Of a stretch of 64,000 nt of DNA, positions 44,650 through 54,107 are shown in pieces. Where the stretch lies: positions 62,001 to 126,000 of the forward strand of contig QCVQ01000001.1 of assembly GCA_003210315.1 (NCBI GenBank), read 5' to 3'. Positions within the stretch are counted from its first letter, which is position 1, and each line of letters opens with the position of its first letter. Both the position numbers and the translations under genes were made by a program. The DNA comes from Synechococcus sp. AG-686-F08. Its GTDB lineage: Bacteria > Cyanobacteriota > Cyanobacteriia > PCC-6307 > Cyanobiaceae. The notes beneath the pieces were generated by a model. The model ran no database searches and was not told the DNA's origin. It was given only the letters and a program-made list of their open reading frames with translations.

Positions 44650-45843
44650 TCAGTCGGGTTCAACCCAGCGACCGTCGTCTTTGATCAACTGCACTAGGGC
44701 CTCAACACCCTCTGACTCGGGGACTTTTCGGATCTCATCTCGATTGCGATAGAGAGCGATCACCCCAGGTCCCTTACCCACATAACCGTAGTCAGCATCT
44801 GCCATCTCGCCAGGACCGTTGACAATGCAACCCATCACCGCAATGTCGAGGCCGGTGAGATGACAGGTGGCGTTTCGGACCTGATGAAGCACCTCTTCAA
44901 GATTAAACAAAGTGCGACCGCAGCTCGGACAGGCCACGTACTCAACCATCGTCTTGCGGATTCCCAACGCCTGCAAGATCGAAAAGCAAACGGGAATTTC
45001 CTTTTCAGGGGCTTCTGTTAAGGACACACGAAGGGTGTCGCCAAGGCCTTCCGCCAGCAGCGTTGCAATTCCGGCCGTGCTCTTGATCCGCCCGTAGTCG
45101 CCATCACCTGCTTCGGTCACTCCCAAATGCAGTGGGTAGTTGAACCCTTCCTGATCCATGGTGTCGGCCATCAATCGGTATGCAGCCAGCATCACGGGTG
45201 CACGGGATGCCTTCATCGAAATCACAATGTTGTGAAAATCGAGTGAATCGCAGATGCGTACAAACTCCATGGCCGACTCGACCATTCCTTGAGGCGTATC
45301 TCCATAGGTGAACAGCATGCGTTCAGCTAAAGAGCCGTGATTCACTCCAATCCTTAAGGCCTTGTTTTGCTCTTTCAGCACCTGCACGAGAGGAGCAAAG
45401 GTTTCCTTGATTCGATCGCCAATCGCATCAAACTCCTCTTTGCTGAACTCCTGGCGATCGGGATCCGGTTTGTCGAAAACAAATAACCCAGGATTGATGC
45501 GCACTTTGTCGACGTGCTTCGCAACTTCCAAGGCGATGCGTGTGCCGTTGTGATGAACATCAGCCACGAGGGGAATTTTGTATCCCTGAGCTCGAAGCGC
45601 TGAGCGAATCTTTCCCATCGCTATGGCATGACCGATCGACGGAGTCGTGACACGTACGATTTCGCATCCGGCATCGGCTAGGCGAATAATTCCAGCGACC
45701 GAACCGTCGATATCCAGTGTGTCTTCATTGATCATCGATTGCACCGCAATCGGGTGCTCACTTCCGATGGGCACATCTCCGACCATCACCGTGCGAGTAA
45801 CCCGGCGATGAATCTTTGTGTCGTAACGCTGCGAGGCGGTCAT
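44650..45843 (-). CDS. ispG: 4-hydroxy-3-methylbut-2-enyl diphosphate synthase
   Basis: The penultimate step of the MEP isoprenoid pathway, a [4Fe-4S] enzyme using ferredoxin. ATG 45843 overlaps the UDG stop (TGATG). Motifs: [33 protein letters not shown], cluster Cys in CPSCGRTLF and [11 protein letters not shown]. 397 aa. In cyanobacteria it supplies carotenoids and the phytyl chain of chlorophyll. Confidence 0.96.
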   Translation of the reverse strand: MTASQRYDTKIHRRVTRTVMVGDVPIGSEHPIAVQSMINEDTLDIDGSVAGIIRLADAGCEIVRVTTPSIGHAIAMGKIRSALRAQGYKIPLVADVHHNGTRIALEVAKHVDKVRINPGLFVFDKPDPDRQEFSKEEFDAIGDRIKETFAPLVQVLKEQNKALRIGVNHGSLAERMLFTYGDTPQGMVESAMEFVRICDSLDFHNIVISMKASRAPVMLAAYRLMADTMDQEGFNYPLHLGVTEAGDGDYGRIKSTAGIATLLAEGLGDTLRVSLTEAPEKEIPVCFSILQALGIRKTMVEYVACPSCGRTLFNLEEVLHQVRNATCHLTGLDIAVMGCIVNGPGEMADADYGYVGKGPGVIALYRNRDEIRKVPESEGVEALVQLIKDDGRWVEPD

Positions 45844-46442
45844 CAACGATCGCTCGAATCTGGGGTTAACCCTGACACAACCCCGTTCAGTGCGTCTTTG
45901 ACCTGAGTTAGATCAGCGATGAACAGCGAGCGTGGTTTCCCAGGCTCCCGAGAAGGATTGCGCAACAGGTAGGAGGGGTGAAAACTCGGCATCACAAAAC
46001 GCCCTTTCCACTGCGTCCACTGACCTCGTAAGCGACTAATCGGTGTGCGGCTTTCGAGCAGTGATGCTGAGGCCGTTGCGCCAAGAATCAACAGGACCTC
46101 AGGATTGACCTCCAAAATTTGACGATCAAGCCACGGTCTGCAGGCCTTGAGCTCAACAGGGGTTGGACGTCGATTGCCAGGGGGGCGGCATTTGATCAAG
46201 TTGCAGATATAGATGTCGTCTTCTTGATCAAGACCAACCTCCGTTAGGGATGCGTCCAAGAGGCGTCCGGAACGGCCAACAAAGGGACGACCTTGCGCAT
46301 CCTCATCAGCCCCTGGCGCCTCTCCAATCACCATCAGCCGCGCTGAAGGCTGGCCGCGGCTGACCACAACATGCTTGCGTTCTTTCGCTAAGTCACAGCG
46401 CTGGCACTGGAGACAGGATGCCTCTAAGTCTTCTAACGACAC
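45843..46442 (-). CDS. Uracil-DNA glycosylase, family 4 (FeS type)
   Basis: Removes uracil from DNA. The N-terminal cluster Cys (CLQCQRC) and [24 protein letters not shown], with the family-4 catalytic-water region, are present, then [13 protein letters not shown] and the C-terminal [13 protein letters not shown]. 199 aa is typical. It is coupled to ispG downstream. Confidence 0.92.
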   Translation of the reverse strand: MSLEDLEASCLQCQRCDLAKERKHVVVSRGQPSARLMVIGEAPGADEDAQGRPFVGRSGRLLDASLTEVGLDQEDDIYICNLIKCRPPGNRRPTPVELKACRPWLDRQILEVNPEVLLILGATASASLLESRTPISRLRGQWTQWKGRFVMPSFHPSYLLRNPSREPGKPRSLFIADLTQVKDALNGVVSGLTPDSSDR

Positions 46443-46468
46443 GCGCTTGGATCGCTCAGTTCAAAACC

Positions 46469-46873
46469 CTATGAGCCAATGGAACCTGGCTGCAGCACCA
46501 AGGTGAGAAACGGCTGTCCCTCTGGATCCTCCATCCAGCATTCCGCTCCAAACGATTCAAGACGGGCGGCTTCGCGCCGCCGCGCCCCCAAGGCTTCCAG
46601 TTGCTCGATCCACCCTCCGAGTTCAGCGTCGGGATGTTTGTTTCCGATCCGTTGAAAACAAGGGGCCAGGGCCGCACCGCGAACGGGCCAAGGGCGTTGA
46701 CGAGAAGGGCGATAAATCTGAAGCGTTCCTCCCATTGGTAGAGACACCATCCAGTGCTGGTCTGACAGTCCTGCGCGGCACGAACATCCCAGAGCCTTCG
46801 CATAAAACTCAGCTAGCGATTGGGGATTGTTCGCCGCCAATACCCAACTCAGAGAGGTCGTTTCAGCTGACAT
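46469..46873 (-). CDS. VOC-superfamily (glyoxalase-like) protein
   Basis: 134 aa from ATG 46873 (MSAETTSLSWVLAANNPQSLAEFYAKALGC); the track start extends into the divergent gene. The betaalphabeta-betabetabeta module is visible in SLAEFYAKALGCSCR and the tail MEDPEGQPFLTLVLQPG with the usual Asp-Pro-x-G. The metal ligands of true glyoxalase I are not all evident; substrate unknown. Confidence 0.75.
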   Translation of the reverse strand: MSAETTSLSWVLAANNPQSLAEFYAKALGCSCRAGLSDQHWMVSLPMGGTLQIYRPSRQRPWPVRGAALAPCFQRIGNKHPDAELGGWIEQLEALGARRREAARLESFGAECWMEDPEGQPFLTLVLQPGSIGS

Positions 46874-46994
46874 GGTCGGCAAGGTCAACATTTCGAACCA
46901 GGCTGTCATCAGCACATCGGTGTTGTCACTGACGCCACATCAGGCAGGATGTTGTTTCACATATCCGAGCATCCATCGAGGGGGTGCCGTGCTG

Positions 46995-48173
46995 ATGCCA
47001 GGCCCCCCATCTCTCTCGCACCGAGCTTTGGCTCTGCAGCCATCGCTCACACTTGCCATCAGCGCCCGAGCAAAAGCCCTGCAGCAGCAGGGTGTGGATG
47101 TTTGCAGCCTGAGTGCAGGCGAGCCTGATTTCGGGACGCCAGAGTTCATTGTTGAGGCAACGATCCAGGCCCTTAGGGATGGCATCACGCGTTACGGGCC
47201 GGCGGCTGGTGATCCGGAGCTGCGCGCAGCCATCGCTCAGAAATTGAGTCTTGAAAACAACATCCCAACCAAAACTGATCAGGTCTTGGTGACCAATGGC
47301 GGCAAACAGGCGATTTACAACCTGTTCCAAGTTCTTTTGAACCCCGGCGATGAAGTGATCATCCCGGCCCCGTATTGGTTGAGTTATCCAGAAATTGTTC
47401 GCTTGGCCGGGGGCAAGCCGGTCACGGTGGCGACGTCGGCATCCGATGGTTTTGGCCTTGATCTGAACAAGATTGAACAATCCATCACCCCGCTAACCAA
47501 GGTTTTGGTGCTCAATTCACCGGGCAACCCAACAGGTCGTGTGTTGTGTCTTAGTGAACTGGAAGCCTTGGCAGAGCTTGTGCGAAAGCATCCAAATCTG
47601 ATGGTAATGAGCGATGAGATCTATGAATATCTGTTGGAAGACGGTGAATCCCACCACAGTTTTGCCGCCGTAGCCCCAGATCTCAGAGAGCGTTGTTTTG
47701 TGGTGAACGGTTTTGCCAAAGGCTGGGCCATGACCGGTTGGCGACTTGGATATCTCAGTGGTGACAGCACGGTGATCAAGGCCGCGGCCGCTCTTCAAAG
47801 CCAAAGCACCAGCAATGTGTGCAGTTTTGCTCAACGGGGAGCTTTGGCGGCGCTTCAGGGGTCTCGGGACTGCGTCCGTGCAATGGCCGCTAGCTACAAC
47901 ACCCGGCGTGCTGAGCTCTGCAATGGGCTTCAACAAATGGATGGCATCACCCTCGTGCCGCCAAGAGGGGCGTTTTATGCGTTTCCTCGCTTGCCTGATG
48001 CAATTACCGATTCGCTGGCCTTTTGTGAGCGTGCTCTTGAGGAGGAAGGATTGGCAATTGTTCCTGGTGGGGCCTTTGGCGATGATCGTTGCGTCAGGCT
48101 GTCATGTGCCGTCTCGCGTGAGACGATTTCGGATGGGCTGAGTCGGTTTCAGAGTTTGCTGACTCGTCCATAA
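46995..48173 (+). CDS. Pyridoxal-phosphate-dependent aminotransferase (AspC-like)
   Basis: A fold-type I class I aminotransferase of 392 aa from ATG 46995 (MPGPPSLSHRALALQPSLTLAISARAKALQQQG). LSAGEPDFGTPEF, ITRYGPAAGDPELRAAIA, LNSPGNPTGRV, the PLP Lys region VVNGFAKGWAMTGWRLGYLSG and the C-terminal Arg of VRLSCAVSRE are present. Probably aspartate transaminase (or aspartate/prephenate). It is divergent from the VOC gene across ~120 nt. Confidence 0.9.
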   Translation: MPGPPSLSHRALALQPSLTLAISARAKALQQQGVDVCSLSAGEPDFGTPEFIVEATIQALRDGITRYGPAAGDPELRAAIAQKLSLENNIPTKTDQVLVTNGGKQAIYNLFQVLLNPGDEVIIPAPYWLSYPEIVRLAGGKPVTVATSASDGFGLDLNKIEQSITPLTKVLVLNSPGNPTGRVLCLSELEALAELVRKHPNLMVMSDEIYEYLLEDGESHHSFAAVAPDLRERCFVVNGFAKGWAMTGWRLGYLSGDSTVIKAAAALQSQSTSNVCSFAQRGALAALQGSRDCVRAMAASYNTRRAELCNGLQQMDGITLVPPRGAFYAFPRLPDAITDSLAFCERALEEEGLAIVPGGAFGDDRCVRLSCAVSRETISDGLSRFQSLLTRP

Positions 48174-48191
48174 CCCCAACATTTTTCAAGC

Positions 48192-49106
48192 ATGACCAAC
48201 CCTTTGACTCGGGTCCGAAAAAAAGGGGCCGTTGTTCTTTTGGCTCTTCTTTGTAGCCAGGGCGCAACGGTCCTTCCCGCTAATGCGCAAGCAACACTTC
48301 GGATCGGAGCGATACCCGATCAAAACCCCGAGCGGTTGAACCGTCGTTACGGTCAACTTGCCTCAGAACTAAGCGACTCACTCAAGGTTCCTGTGCGGTA
48401 CGTGCCAGTGAGCAATTACCCAGCAGCCGTGAGTGCCTTTAGAACCGGAAGTCTGGATCTTGTTTGGTTTGGAGGGCTCACAGGCATTCAGGCCCGTCTT
48501 CAAACACCAGGTGCCCAGGTTTTGGCACAACGGGCGATCGACGCCAAGTTCAATAGCGTCTTTATTGCCAATACCTCAGCAGGTTTACAACCCATCAGAA
48601 GCATTGATGGTCTGAAATCCCTGAAAGGAAAGCGCTTCACCTTTGGATCAGAAAGTTCCACCTCGGGACGACTGATGCCTCAGCATTTTCTGGCCCAAGC
48701 GGGCGTGACTCCCAAGCAATTCGCTGGTGGACAAGCAGGCTTCAGTGGAAGCCACGATGCCACGATCGCTTTGGTGCAGAGCGGCTCTTATCAGGCTGGT
48801 GCTGTTAGTGAGCCCGTCTGGAATGTGGCCGTTAAGAACGGGAAAGTGGATCCCTCAAAAGTGAAGGTGATTTGGAAAACGCCTCCTTTTGGGAATTACC
48901 ACTGGGTGGTACGCCCCAATCTTGATCAACGTTTTGGGAAGGGATTCACCACCAAACTCCAAAAGGCCATTTTGGGTTTAACCCCCGCCAACGAGCGGCA
49001 GAAAACCATCTTGGAGTTGTTTGCAGCCAAACGTTTTATTTCAGCGCAGGACTCTCAATATCAACCGATTGAGGAGGTGGGTCGTCAGCTCGGCAAGATC
49101 CGTTGA
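48192..49106 (+). CDS. Periplasmic oxyanion-binding protein of a PhnD-like / putative selenate ABC transporter
   Basis: 304 aa. A signal peptide (KGAVVLLALLCSQGATVLPANAQA) precedes a PhnD-type fold: LRIGAIPDQNPERLNRRYGQLASELSDSLKVPVRYVPVSNYPAAVSAFRTGSLDLVWFGGLTGIQARLQ. The pattern closely resembles proteins annotated as putative selenate-binding, a subgroup of phosphonate/phosphite binders. The ligand is not certain. It starts an operon with the ATPase (4-nt TTGA overlap) and permease. Confidence 0.85.
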   Translation: MTNPLTRVRKKGAVVLLALLCSQGATVLPANAQATLRIGAIPDQNPERLNRRYGQLASELSDSLKVPVRYVPVSNYPAAVSAFRTGSLDLVWFGGLTGIQARLQTPGAQVLAQRAIDAKFNSVFIANTSAGLQPIRSIDGLKSLKGKRFTFGSESSTSGRLMPQHFLAQAGVTPKQFAGGQAGFSGSHDATIALVQSGSYQAGAVSEPVWNVAVKNGKVDPSKVKVIWKTPPFGNYHWVVRPNLDQRFGKGFTTKLQKAILGLTPANERQKTILELFAAKRFISAQDSQYQPIEEVGRQLGKIR

Positions 49107-49864
49107 CCTCTCTCCTTGAGTTGGTAAACGTCAGCCTGAGTGGCCCGAGAGGAGATCGACTGCGTTCGATTTCCCTCTCGGTGTTTGAGGGGGAGCGGAT
49201 CGCTCTGTTGGGACGAAGTGGGGCCGGTAAGAGCACGTTGTTGGCCATCGCTAATGGCAGTCTTCGTTCTGAACAGGGAGAGGTGCGTTGGTGTGGTGCG
49301 TCGATTCGCAGCATGCCTCGCCGCAAAAGAAGGGAGATTGGAATGCTCTGGCAAGACCTGCTGCTTGTGGAGGAGCTCAGCGTTGGACAGAACGTCAACA
49401 GCGGTGCATTGGGCCGTCACAACCTGATCTGGGGACTGGCAAATTTGTTATTCAACGTGGATCAATCTGCTTGCAAACATTGCCTTCAGCGGGCAGGTCT
49501 GGATGCTGATCTAATCGAGCGTGGATTGATCGACGCTCCGATTCGTCAGCTATCAGGAGGACAGAGACAACGCGTGGCTCTTGCCCGTTTGCTCCGTCAG
49601 CAACCGCAACTGATCCTGGCCGATGAACCGATCGCAAATTTGGATCCTGCAATCGCCTCTGACTTATTGGATCACTTGTTAAATCGTTCGCCAGAAGGGC
49701 AGCTGAATTGTGGCGCCAAGGCCATTGTGATCAGCTTGCATCAACCCGAACTCGTCCATCGCTTTGATCGTGTGATCGGTTTGCAAGAGGGGGAGCTTGT
49801 GATGGACCAACCTGCAGATCAACTCACTCCTGCTGATCTTTCGAGGTTGTACGAGGCCGGATGA
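49103..49864 (+). CDS. ABC transporter ATP-binding protein (PhnC-like)
   Basis: 253 aa from a TTG that overlaps the previous stop as TTGA. Walker A GRSGAGKSTLLAIANG, Q-loop region, signature LSGGQRQRVALARLL and Walker B LILADEPIANLDP are intact, with the switch His in ISLHQPELV. It energises the upstream binding protein and downstream permease; the permease ATG overlaps its stop. Confidence 0.93.
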   Translation: MTSLLELVNVSLSGPRGDRLRSISLSVFEGERIALLGRSGAGKSTLLAIANGSLRSEQGEVRWCGASIRSMPRRKRREIGMLWQDLLLVEELSVGQNVNSGALGRHNLIWGLANLLFNVDQSACKHCLQRAGLDADLIERGLIDAPIRQLSGGQRQRVALARLLRQQPQLILADEPIANLDPAIASDLLDHLLNRSPEGQLNCGAKAIVISLHQPELVHRFDRVIGLQEGELVMDQPADQLTPADLSRLYEAG

Positions 49865-51390
49865 ACCGCCCAAAACCAGCGGCACCCCTGCTCACTTTGT
49901 TGCCTGCGATGGCGCTGGTGCCCGTTTTGATCGTGACTTGGACAGGGCTCCATGGAGGCGGGCTGTCGATTTGGCAGCAATTCCTTTCGGGGGCGCTGCA
50001 TCCATCGTTGGATCCCGATGTCCTGCATGCGGTTTGGCATGGTCTGGGCGTCACCATGGCCACGGCTCTGCTCAGTTGGAGTCTCAGCTTGTTGTTTGGC
50101 GTGCTGCTCGGCAGCGTTTGTGCGGATGTGGTTTGGAGAAGCTGGTCTCTTCCTATCTGGCCAGCGACAGGGCTTCGCCGGGGCCTTGCGATCCCAAGAG
50201 CCGTGCATGAGCTGGTTTGGGGACTGTTGCTACTGCAGGTGTTTGGGCTCCATCCCTATGTGGCAGTCGCGGCTATCGCGATTCCATACAGCGCCCTTGT
50301 GGCAAGGATTTGGCGAGATCATCTCGACAGCGCAGACCATCGCCCTCTTGAGGCCTTGATCAGCGCTGGGGTCCATCCGCTGTCCGCCTTGATGACGGCT
50401 CTTAACCCTGGGATGGGCGCCGTTTTAATGAGCTATGGGGGCTACCGGCTCGAATGTGCCTTGCGAAGCGCGACCTTGCTCGGGGTCTTTGGTTTGGGGG
50501 GACTTGGCACCGAACTGCAACTCACCTTGCAGTCCTTGCAGTTCCGAGAGCTGTGGACTGGTTTATGGGTGTTAGCGGCTGTGATGTTGCTTCTTGAGCA
50601 GCTGTTGAGGCTTTGGCGAAAACGGTCTGGAGTCGGCGTTCATGGTCAGCGACGCATGCTGTTGTTCGGCACCTTGGCGATCGTTTTGGGAGTGATCGGC
50701 ACGTTTTGGTTACGGCTCATCGTTCCTGATCAGTTTTCAGGTCTCAGTTGGATCGGGCTGGAGGTTCCTTCTTGGACCCAACTGAATCTCGCTGCCACTG
50801 AACTTCCCTGGTACCCCATGATTTTGGAAACCCTGGGTCTCACCGTGTTGGCTGCGGGGATTGCGATCGGCCTTCCACCTGTGGCCTTGCTCCTTTGGCC
50901 CTCGCCCAGGTGGCATCAGTGTTGCTCGATTTTCTGGGCTTGCATGCGCTGGATCCCACCACCATTGATGGTGCTTCTGCTGCTGCTTAGCAATCGGCCG
51001 AGCCTGGCGATTGGTGCCTTGGCGATCGGTCTTCACAACAGTGGGGTGATGGGGCGTTTGCTGCTCGAAGGTCTCCAGCAACAAAGCGGCCAGCGGCAAG
51101 ACGCCCTTAGAGCGATTGGGAGTTCAGAGCGGATCAGTTGGTTGTACGGCCTGCTCAGTCCTCAAAGCCCTAGTTATCTGGCTTATGGGGCTTACCGCAG
51201 TGATGTGATTCTGCGCGAAACAGTGGTGGTGGGAGTGATCGGGGGAAGTGGTTTGGGCTGGCAGCTGCTGGAATCACTCAGCTCCTTTCATTGGGCTGCA
51301 GTGGTTTTAGTGCTTTGTTGCTATTGCGCTCTCACGATCAGTGGGGAAGCACTCAGTGACCGCTGCCGTTCTCTCTGGCTGCAAAGCTGA
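49861..51390 (+). CDS. Double-length ABC permease (fused PhnE-like)
   Basis: 509 aa, twice the usual ~260 aa of PhnE. Two permease halves are visible. Half 1 has DVLHAVWHGLGVTMATALLSWSLSLLFGVLLG and the EAA-type loop LEALISAGVHPLSALMTALNPGMGAVLMSYGGYRLECALRSATLLGVFGLGGLG. Half 2 has YPMILETLGLTVLAAGIAIGLPP and QQQSGQRQDALRAIGSSERISWLYGLLSPQ...DVILRETVVVGVIGGSGLG. A gene fusion of two subunits thus makes the whole membrane part in one chain. Confidence 0.88.
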   Translation: MNRPKPAAPLLTLLPAMALVPVLIVTWTGLHGGGLSIWQQFLSGALHPSLDPDVLHAVWHGLGVTMATALLSWSLSLLFGVLLGSVCADVVWRSWSLPIWPATGLRRGLAIPRAVHELVWGLLLLQVFGLHPYVAVAAIAIPYSALVARIWRDHLDSADHRPLEALISAGVHPLSALMTALNPGMGAVLMSYGGYRLECALRSATLLGVFGLGGLGTELQLTLQSLQFRELWTGLWVLAAVMLLLEQLLRLWRKRSGVGVHGQRRMLLFGTLAIVLGVIGTFWLRLIVPDQFSGLSWIGLEVPSWTQLNLAATELPWYPMILETLGLTVLAAGIAIGLPPVALLLWPSPRWHQCCSIFWACMRWIPPPLMVLLLLLSNRPSLAIGALAIGLHNSGVMGRLLLEGLQQQSGQRQDALRAIGSSERISWLYGLLSPQSPSYLAYGAYRSDVILRETVVVGVIGGSGLGWQLLESLSSFHWAAVVLVLCCYCALTISGEALSDRCRSLWLQS

Positions 51391-51415
51391 CGTCTGGATT
51401 GCGTGACCGCCAGTG

Positions 51416-52096
51416 ATGACAACAGCGCCCCGCCAGCTTGTCGTGATCGGGGATAGCAGTGTGTACGGATGGGGTGATCCAGAGGGGGGTGGATGGTGTG
51501 AACGCTTGCGGCGTCAATGGATGACGATGCCCTCAGCCCCCGTGGTGTACGGACTTGGCGTGCGTGGGGATGGCCTGGAGCGCATTGCACAGCGATGGCA
51601 GCAAGAGTGGAGTTGCCGCGGTGAGCTCCGTCGCAAACAGCCCGATGGTTTGCTGCTCTCGGTGGGACTGAATGACAGTGCAAGGGTGGGCCGGCCTGAT
51701 GGACGACAGCAATTAAGTGCTGAAGCGTTTCGCTTCGGGCTGGAGCAATTGCTTGCGGTGATGACGCCTGTCACGCAAGTCATGGTGATGGGTCTCAGCG
51801 TTGTTGATGAAGCGGTCATGCCCTTCGCTGACTGTCTTTGGTACAGCAATGAGGCAGTGGCTATTCATGAAGCGCAATTGGAGGAAACGTGTCTGGAAGC
51901 CGATGTTCCGTTCTTAAGCCTGCATCGAGCGATGGCAGCAGAGCCTGATTGGCTGACCTGGTTGGAACCTGACGGTATTCATCTCAACAGCACTGGTCAT
52001 CACTGGATTCATCAACGACTTCAGGAGTGGAAGCCTCTTCTCAATTGGGCTGGTTTGGAGCCCCATCGTCAGTTCACACCCTTGATGACCTCTTGA
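51416..52096 (+). CDS. SGNH/GDSL-type hydrolase
   Basis: 226 aa, cytoplasmic (no signal peptide). GDSL motif VIGDSSVYGWGDPEGGGWCERL with the nucleophile Ser, GLNDS (oxyanion Asn), and DGIHLNSTGHHWIH with the catalytic Asp-His. These are esterases or lipases of varied substrate. It follows the ABC permease at 25 nt; whether it belongs to the same system is unknown. ATG 51416 (the track GTG is one codon earlier). Confidence 0.85.
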   Translation: MTTAPRQLVVIGDSSVYGWGDPEGGGWCERLRRQWMTMPSAPVVYGLGVRGDGLERIAQRWQQEWSCRGELRRKQPDGLLLSVGLNDSARVGRPDGRQQLSAEAFRFGLEQLLAVMTPVTQVMVMGLSVVDEAVMPFADCLWYSNEAVAIHEAQLEETCLEADVPFLSLHRAMAAEPDWLTWLEPDGIHLNSTGHHWIHQRLQEWKPLLNWAGLEPHRQFTPLMTS

Positions 52097-52326
52097 TTCG
52101 GGATCGGGAAATTCGCGCAAGGATTGGAGCTTCTTCCCCCAGGGATTTGATCGGGGTGGATTGCTCCTGAGCGATAAAGCTCGCAAAGTTGTGCTGGTGG
52201 ACGGCTTTCATACCAATCGTCGATCGAATCCTCGGCATTTATAGGCATGGCTTGTGTAATCGCTATGCCGCTGAAAAGAGAGATAAAAACGAAACCAATT
52301 GAGTGGCGATTGCGTGATTTGATCAT
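52069..52326 (-). CDS. Small exported hypothetical protein
   Basis: 85 aa from ATG 52326 (MIKSRNRHSIGFVFISLFSGIAITQAMPINA): a signal peptide, then DSIDDWYESRPPAQLCELYRSGAIHPDQIPGGRSSNPCANFPIPNQ with two Cys. The longer track ORF runs antisense into the sigma gene and was cut here. It overlaps the SGNH gene 3' end by 28 nt (convergent). Common in form to small secreted picocyanobacterial proteins. Confidence 0.6.
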   Translation of the reverse strand: MIKSRNRHSIGFVFISLFSGIAITQAMPINAEDSIDDWYESRPPAQLCELYRSGAIHPDQIPGGRSSNPCANFPIPNQEVIKGVN

Positions 52327-52479
52327 GGCTAAAGGGTTTGCATCTTTCCACTCATAGCAAGTGTTCACTCTTTGGATAACTTGGTTTTCATCCTTTCGAG
52401 TGGAACCTTTCGTTGTAAAGGAGGAGGGTGGAAAGGGTGCTGAAAGCGACGTTGAAAGGGTCGTACAAACCCACGCTTC

Positions 52480-53310
52480 ATGCCTTCCACCCAAAGTCTT
52501 CGACGGCGCGAGCAGCGCAGATCGTTGCCCAAGTCCATTCTTGAGCGCAACGATGCTGTGCTTGAACATCTTGGATTGGCGCACCATGCCGCCATCCATC
52601 AGGCCGCTCGCTATCCAGGCGAGCAAGACGATTTAGTCCAAGAAGGTCGCGTGGGCTTGATCCATGGAATGGCCAACTTTGATCCTCAACGCGGATTTCG
52701 CATCAGCACCTATGTGTTGGCCAGAGTTCATGGCCAAATCATGCATTTTCGTCGCGATCGACAACACACTCTGCGGATTCCTTGGCGCTTGAAGGACTTG
52801 CATAGTCGGGGCATGCGTCTTCAGGGGCAACGCTTGCAACAGAGGCTGGAGCCGCTGGATGAGCGAGGCCTTGCAGCATCCCTAAACGTGAGCCCTCAAC
52901 GTTGGCGAGAGGCCCTGATGGCTCACGCCTTAGGCCATGTGGATTCGCTTGATGTTGTTCCTGCCATGCAGGGGTTAGGAGGTGAGCAGAGACGTTCTCT
53001 GATTAATCAGATCCAGGACCCTTCTTCTATGCCTGCTTCGCTGGAGGATCCCACCCTTTGTTGGTTGCAAGACGCTCTGAAAATGCTCGAGCCACAACAG
53101 CGTTCCTGGCTCCTTGCTCGCTATGTCGACAACATTTCAATCCAAGATCTCGCTCAGAGAGAGAGGGTTTCCCCAGGCTGGCTACGCCAATCCATTCGAA
53201 CGTCGCTGAGCCGGTTGCGACAGGCAGCACGAGCTCAGCAGCACGGTCTTCAGCAGCACGGACTTCAGTCAGCCAGCAAGACCCAGTGGGAAGGCGATCA
53301 GCATCGCTAA
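52480..53310 (+). CDS. Alternative sigma factor (sigma-70 family, group 3-like)
   Basis: 276 aa. Region 2 covers EQDDLVQEGRVGLIHGMANFDPQRGFRISTYVLARVHGQIMHFRRDRQHTLRIPWR, with the region 2.3/2.4 core. A region 3-like segment follows, and region 4 is LEPQQRSWLLARYVDNISIQDLAQRERVSPGWLRQSIRTSLSRLRQ. There is no region 1.1 and no group 1 -10 recognition helix. The C-terminus carries a small repeat (QQHGLQQHGLQ). Likely stress- or condition-specific; the regulon is unknown. Confidence 0.85.
   Translation: MPSTQSLRRREQRRSLPKSILERNDAVLEHLGLAHHAAIHQAARYPGEQDDLVQEGRVGLIHGMANFDPQRGFRISTYVLARVHGQIMHFRRDRQHTLRIPWRLKDLHSRGMRLQGQRLQQRLEPLDERGLAASLNVSPQRWREALMAHALGHVDSLDVVPAMQGLGGEQRRSLINQIQDPSSMPASLEDPTLCWLQDALKMLEPQQRSWLLARYVDNISIQDLAQRERVSPGWLRQSIRTSLSRLRQAARAQQHGLQQHGLQSASKTQWEGDQHR
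53238..53270 (+). repeat. Tandem 15-nt repeat at end of sigma gene
   Basis: CAGCAGCACGGTCTT then CAGCAGCACGGACTT, followed by CAG. It encodes QQHGLQQHGL, just upstream of the convergent overlap with the DUF92 gene. Confidence 0.75.
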
Positions 53311-54048
53311 GACTGCGGCCCAGGCGGTTTGCAACCCGTTGACGACCTCATTGGTTAACCAACTGACCTTCTCCTGAGCCAGTGCTCCGAGCAGGCTTTC
53401 CAGCAGGGTTGCGATCAGACCCACAATCGCGACCACGATCATTGCCGTGGAAGAGGTCAACACCGATAGTGCCGCCATTACCAGCATCATCAGAAGGCTG
53501 CCGGCGGCACTGGCCAGGGTGCCTTCCAAGCTCACGGCACCTTCCTTTCCAGCTGGCACCCTGCGAAGACTGGTGATCAAAACGGTGGTTTTCCCCCAGC
53601 GTTTGCCGATCTCACTGCCAAAGGTGTCAGCAAGTTTGGCCGCGAAGCTGGCTGCAAATCCAATCAGCAATAGCGTTGCGGAGCCAATGCCTGCTCCAAT
53701 TAAGAGGGCGATCACCGTTCCCGTGAAGGCAGATCCCCAAACGTTTGCTGGTCCCCGCCGGCCCCCGCGCGCCTCGGCAAGCCCTTGCTTCTGTTTTTGC
53801 GCAAAGCCAAGGCGTGTGACCAGAGATCCCAGGACGAGGTAGATCACCACTGCGACCCAGCCTCTCCAGCCAAGACAGCCCCAGAGGATTGTTCCCAGGA
53901 TTCCTGCATGCACCCAACCCTGGCGTGTCAGTAGGGGGAGGCGCTGCGCCATGGCAATCAGCACGCCATTGAGAAGCAGAGCAATCCCCCACATCGTGAT
54001 GTTCTGATTGGGCAAAACCATCGAGCTGTGTTGCACTGCCCTAAGCAT
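53269..54048 (-). CDS. DUF92 / VTE6-like membrane kinase family protein
   Basis: 259 aa with about six transmembrane helices. Family hallmarks: GWVHAGILGTILWGCLGWRGW, LGSLVTRLGFAQKQKQGLAEARGGRRGPANVWGS, FAAKLADTFGSEIGKRWGKTTVLITSLRRVPAGKEGAVSLEGT. TIGR00297/DUF92 includes plant VTE6, the phytyl-phosphate kinase that recycles chlorophyll phytol into tocopherol. That role is the most likely one here. It overlaps the sigma gene 3' end. Confidence 0.85.
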   Translation of the reverse strand: MLRAVQHSSMVLPNQNITMWGIALLLNGVLIAMAQRLPLLTRQGWVHAGILGTILWGCLGWRGWVAVVIYLVLGSLVTRLGFAQKQKQGLAEARGGRRGPANVWGSAFTGTVIALLIGAGIGSATLLLIGFAASFAAKLADTFGSEIGKRWGKTTVLITSLRRVPAGKEGAVSLEGTLASAAGSLLMMLVMAALSVLTSSTAMIVVAIVGLIATLLESLLGALAQEKVSWLTNEVVNGLQTAWAAVLAMLIAFPLGLAG

Positions 54049-54107
54049 CAGTCCTTTCAGACTGTTTGGGTTGGATAATCAGCCCACGTTGTTCACCGGA
54101 ACCTGGC

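Noticed and set aside
46926-47480. 184-aa minus-strand ORF opposite the aminotransferase
   Set aside because: It is antisense to PLP-enzyme motifs; no homology.
52327-52626. N-terminal extension of the small exported protein at 52.1 kb
   Set aside because: The extension runs antisense across the sigma-factor start; ATG 52326 opens a normal signal peptide.
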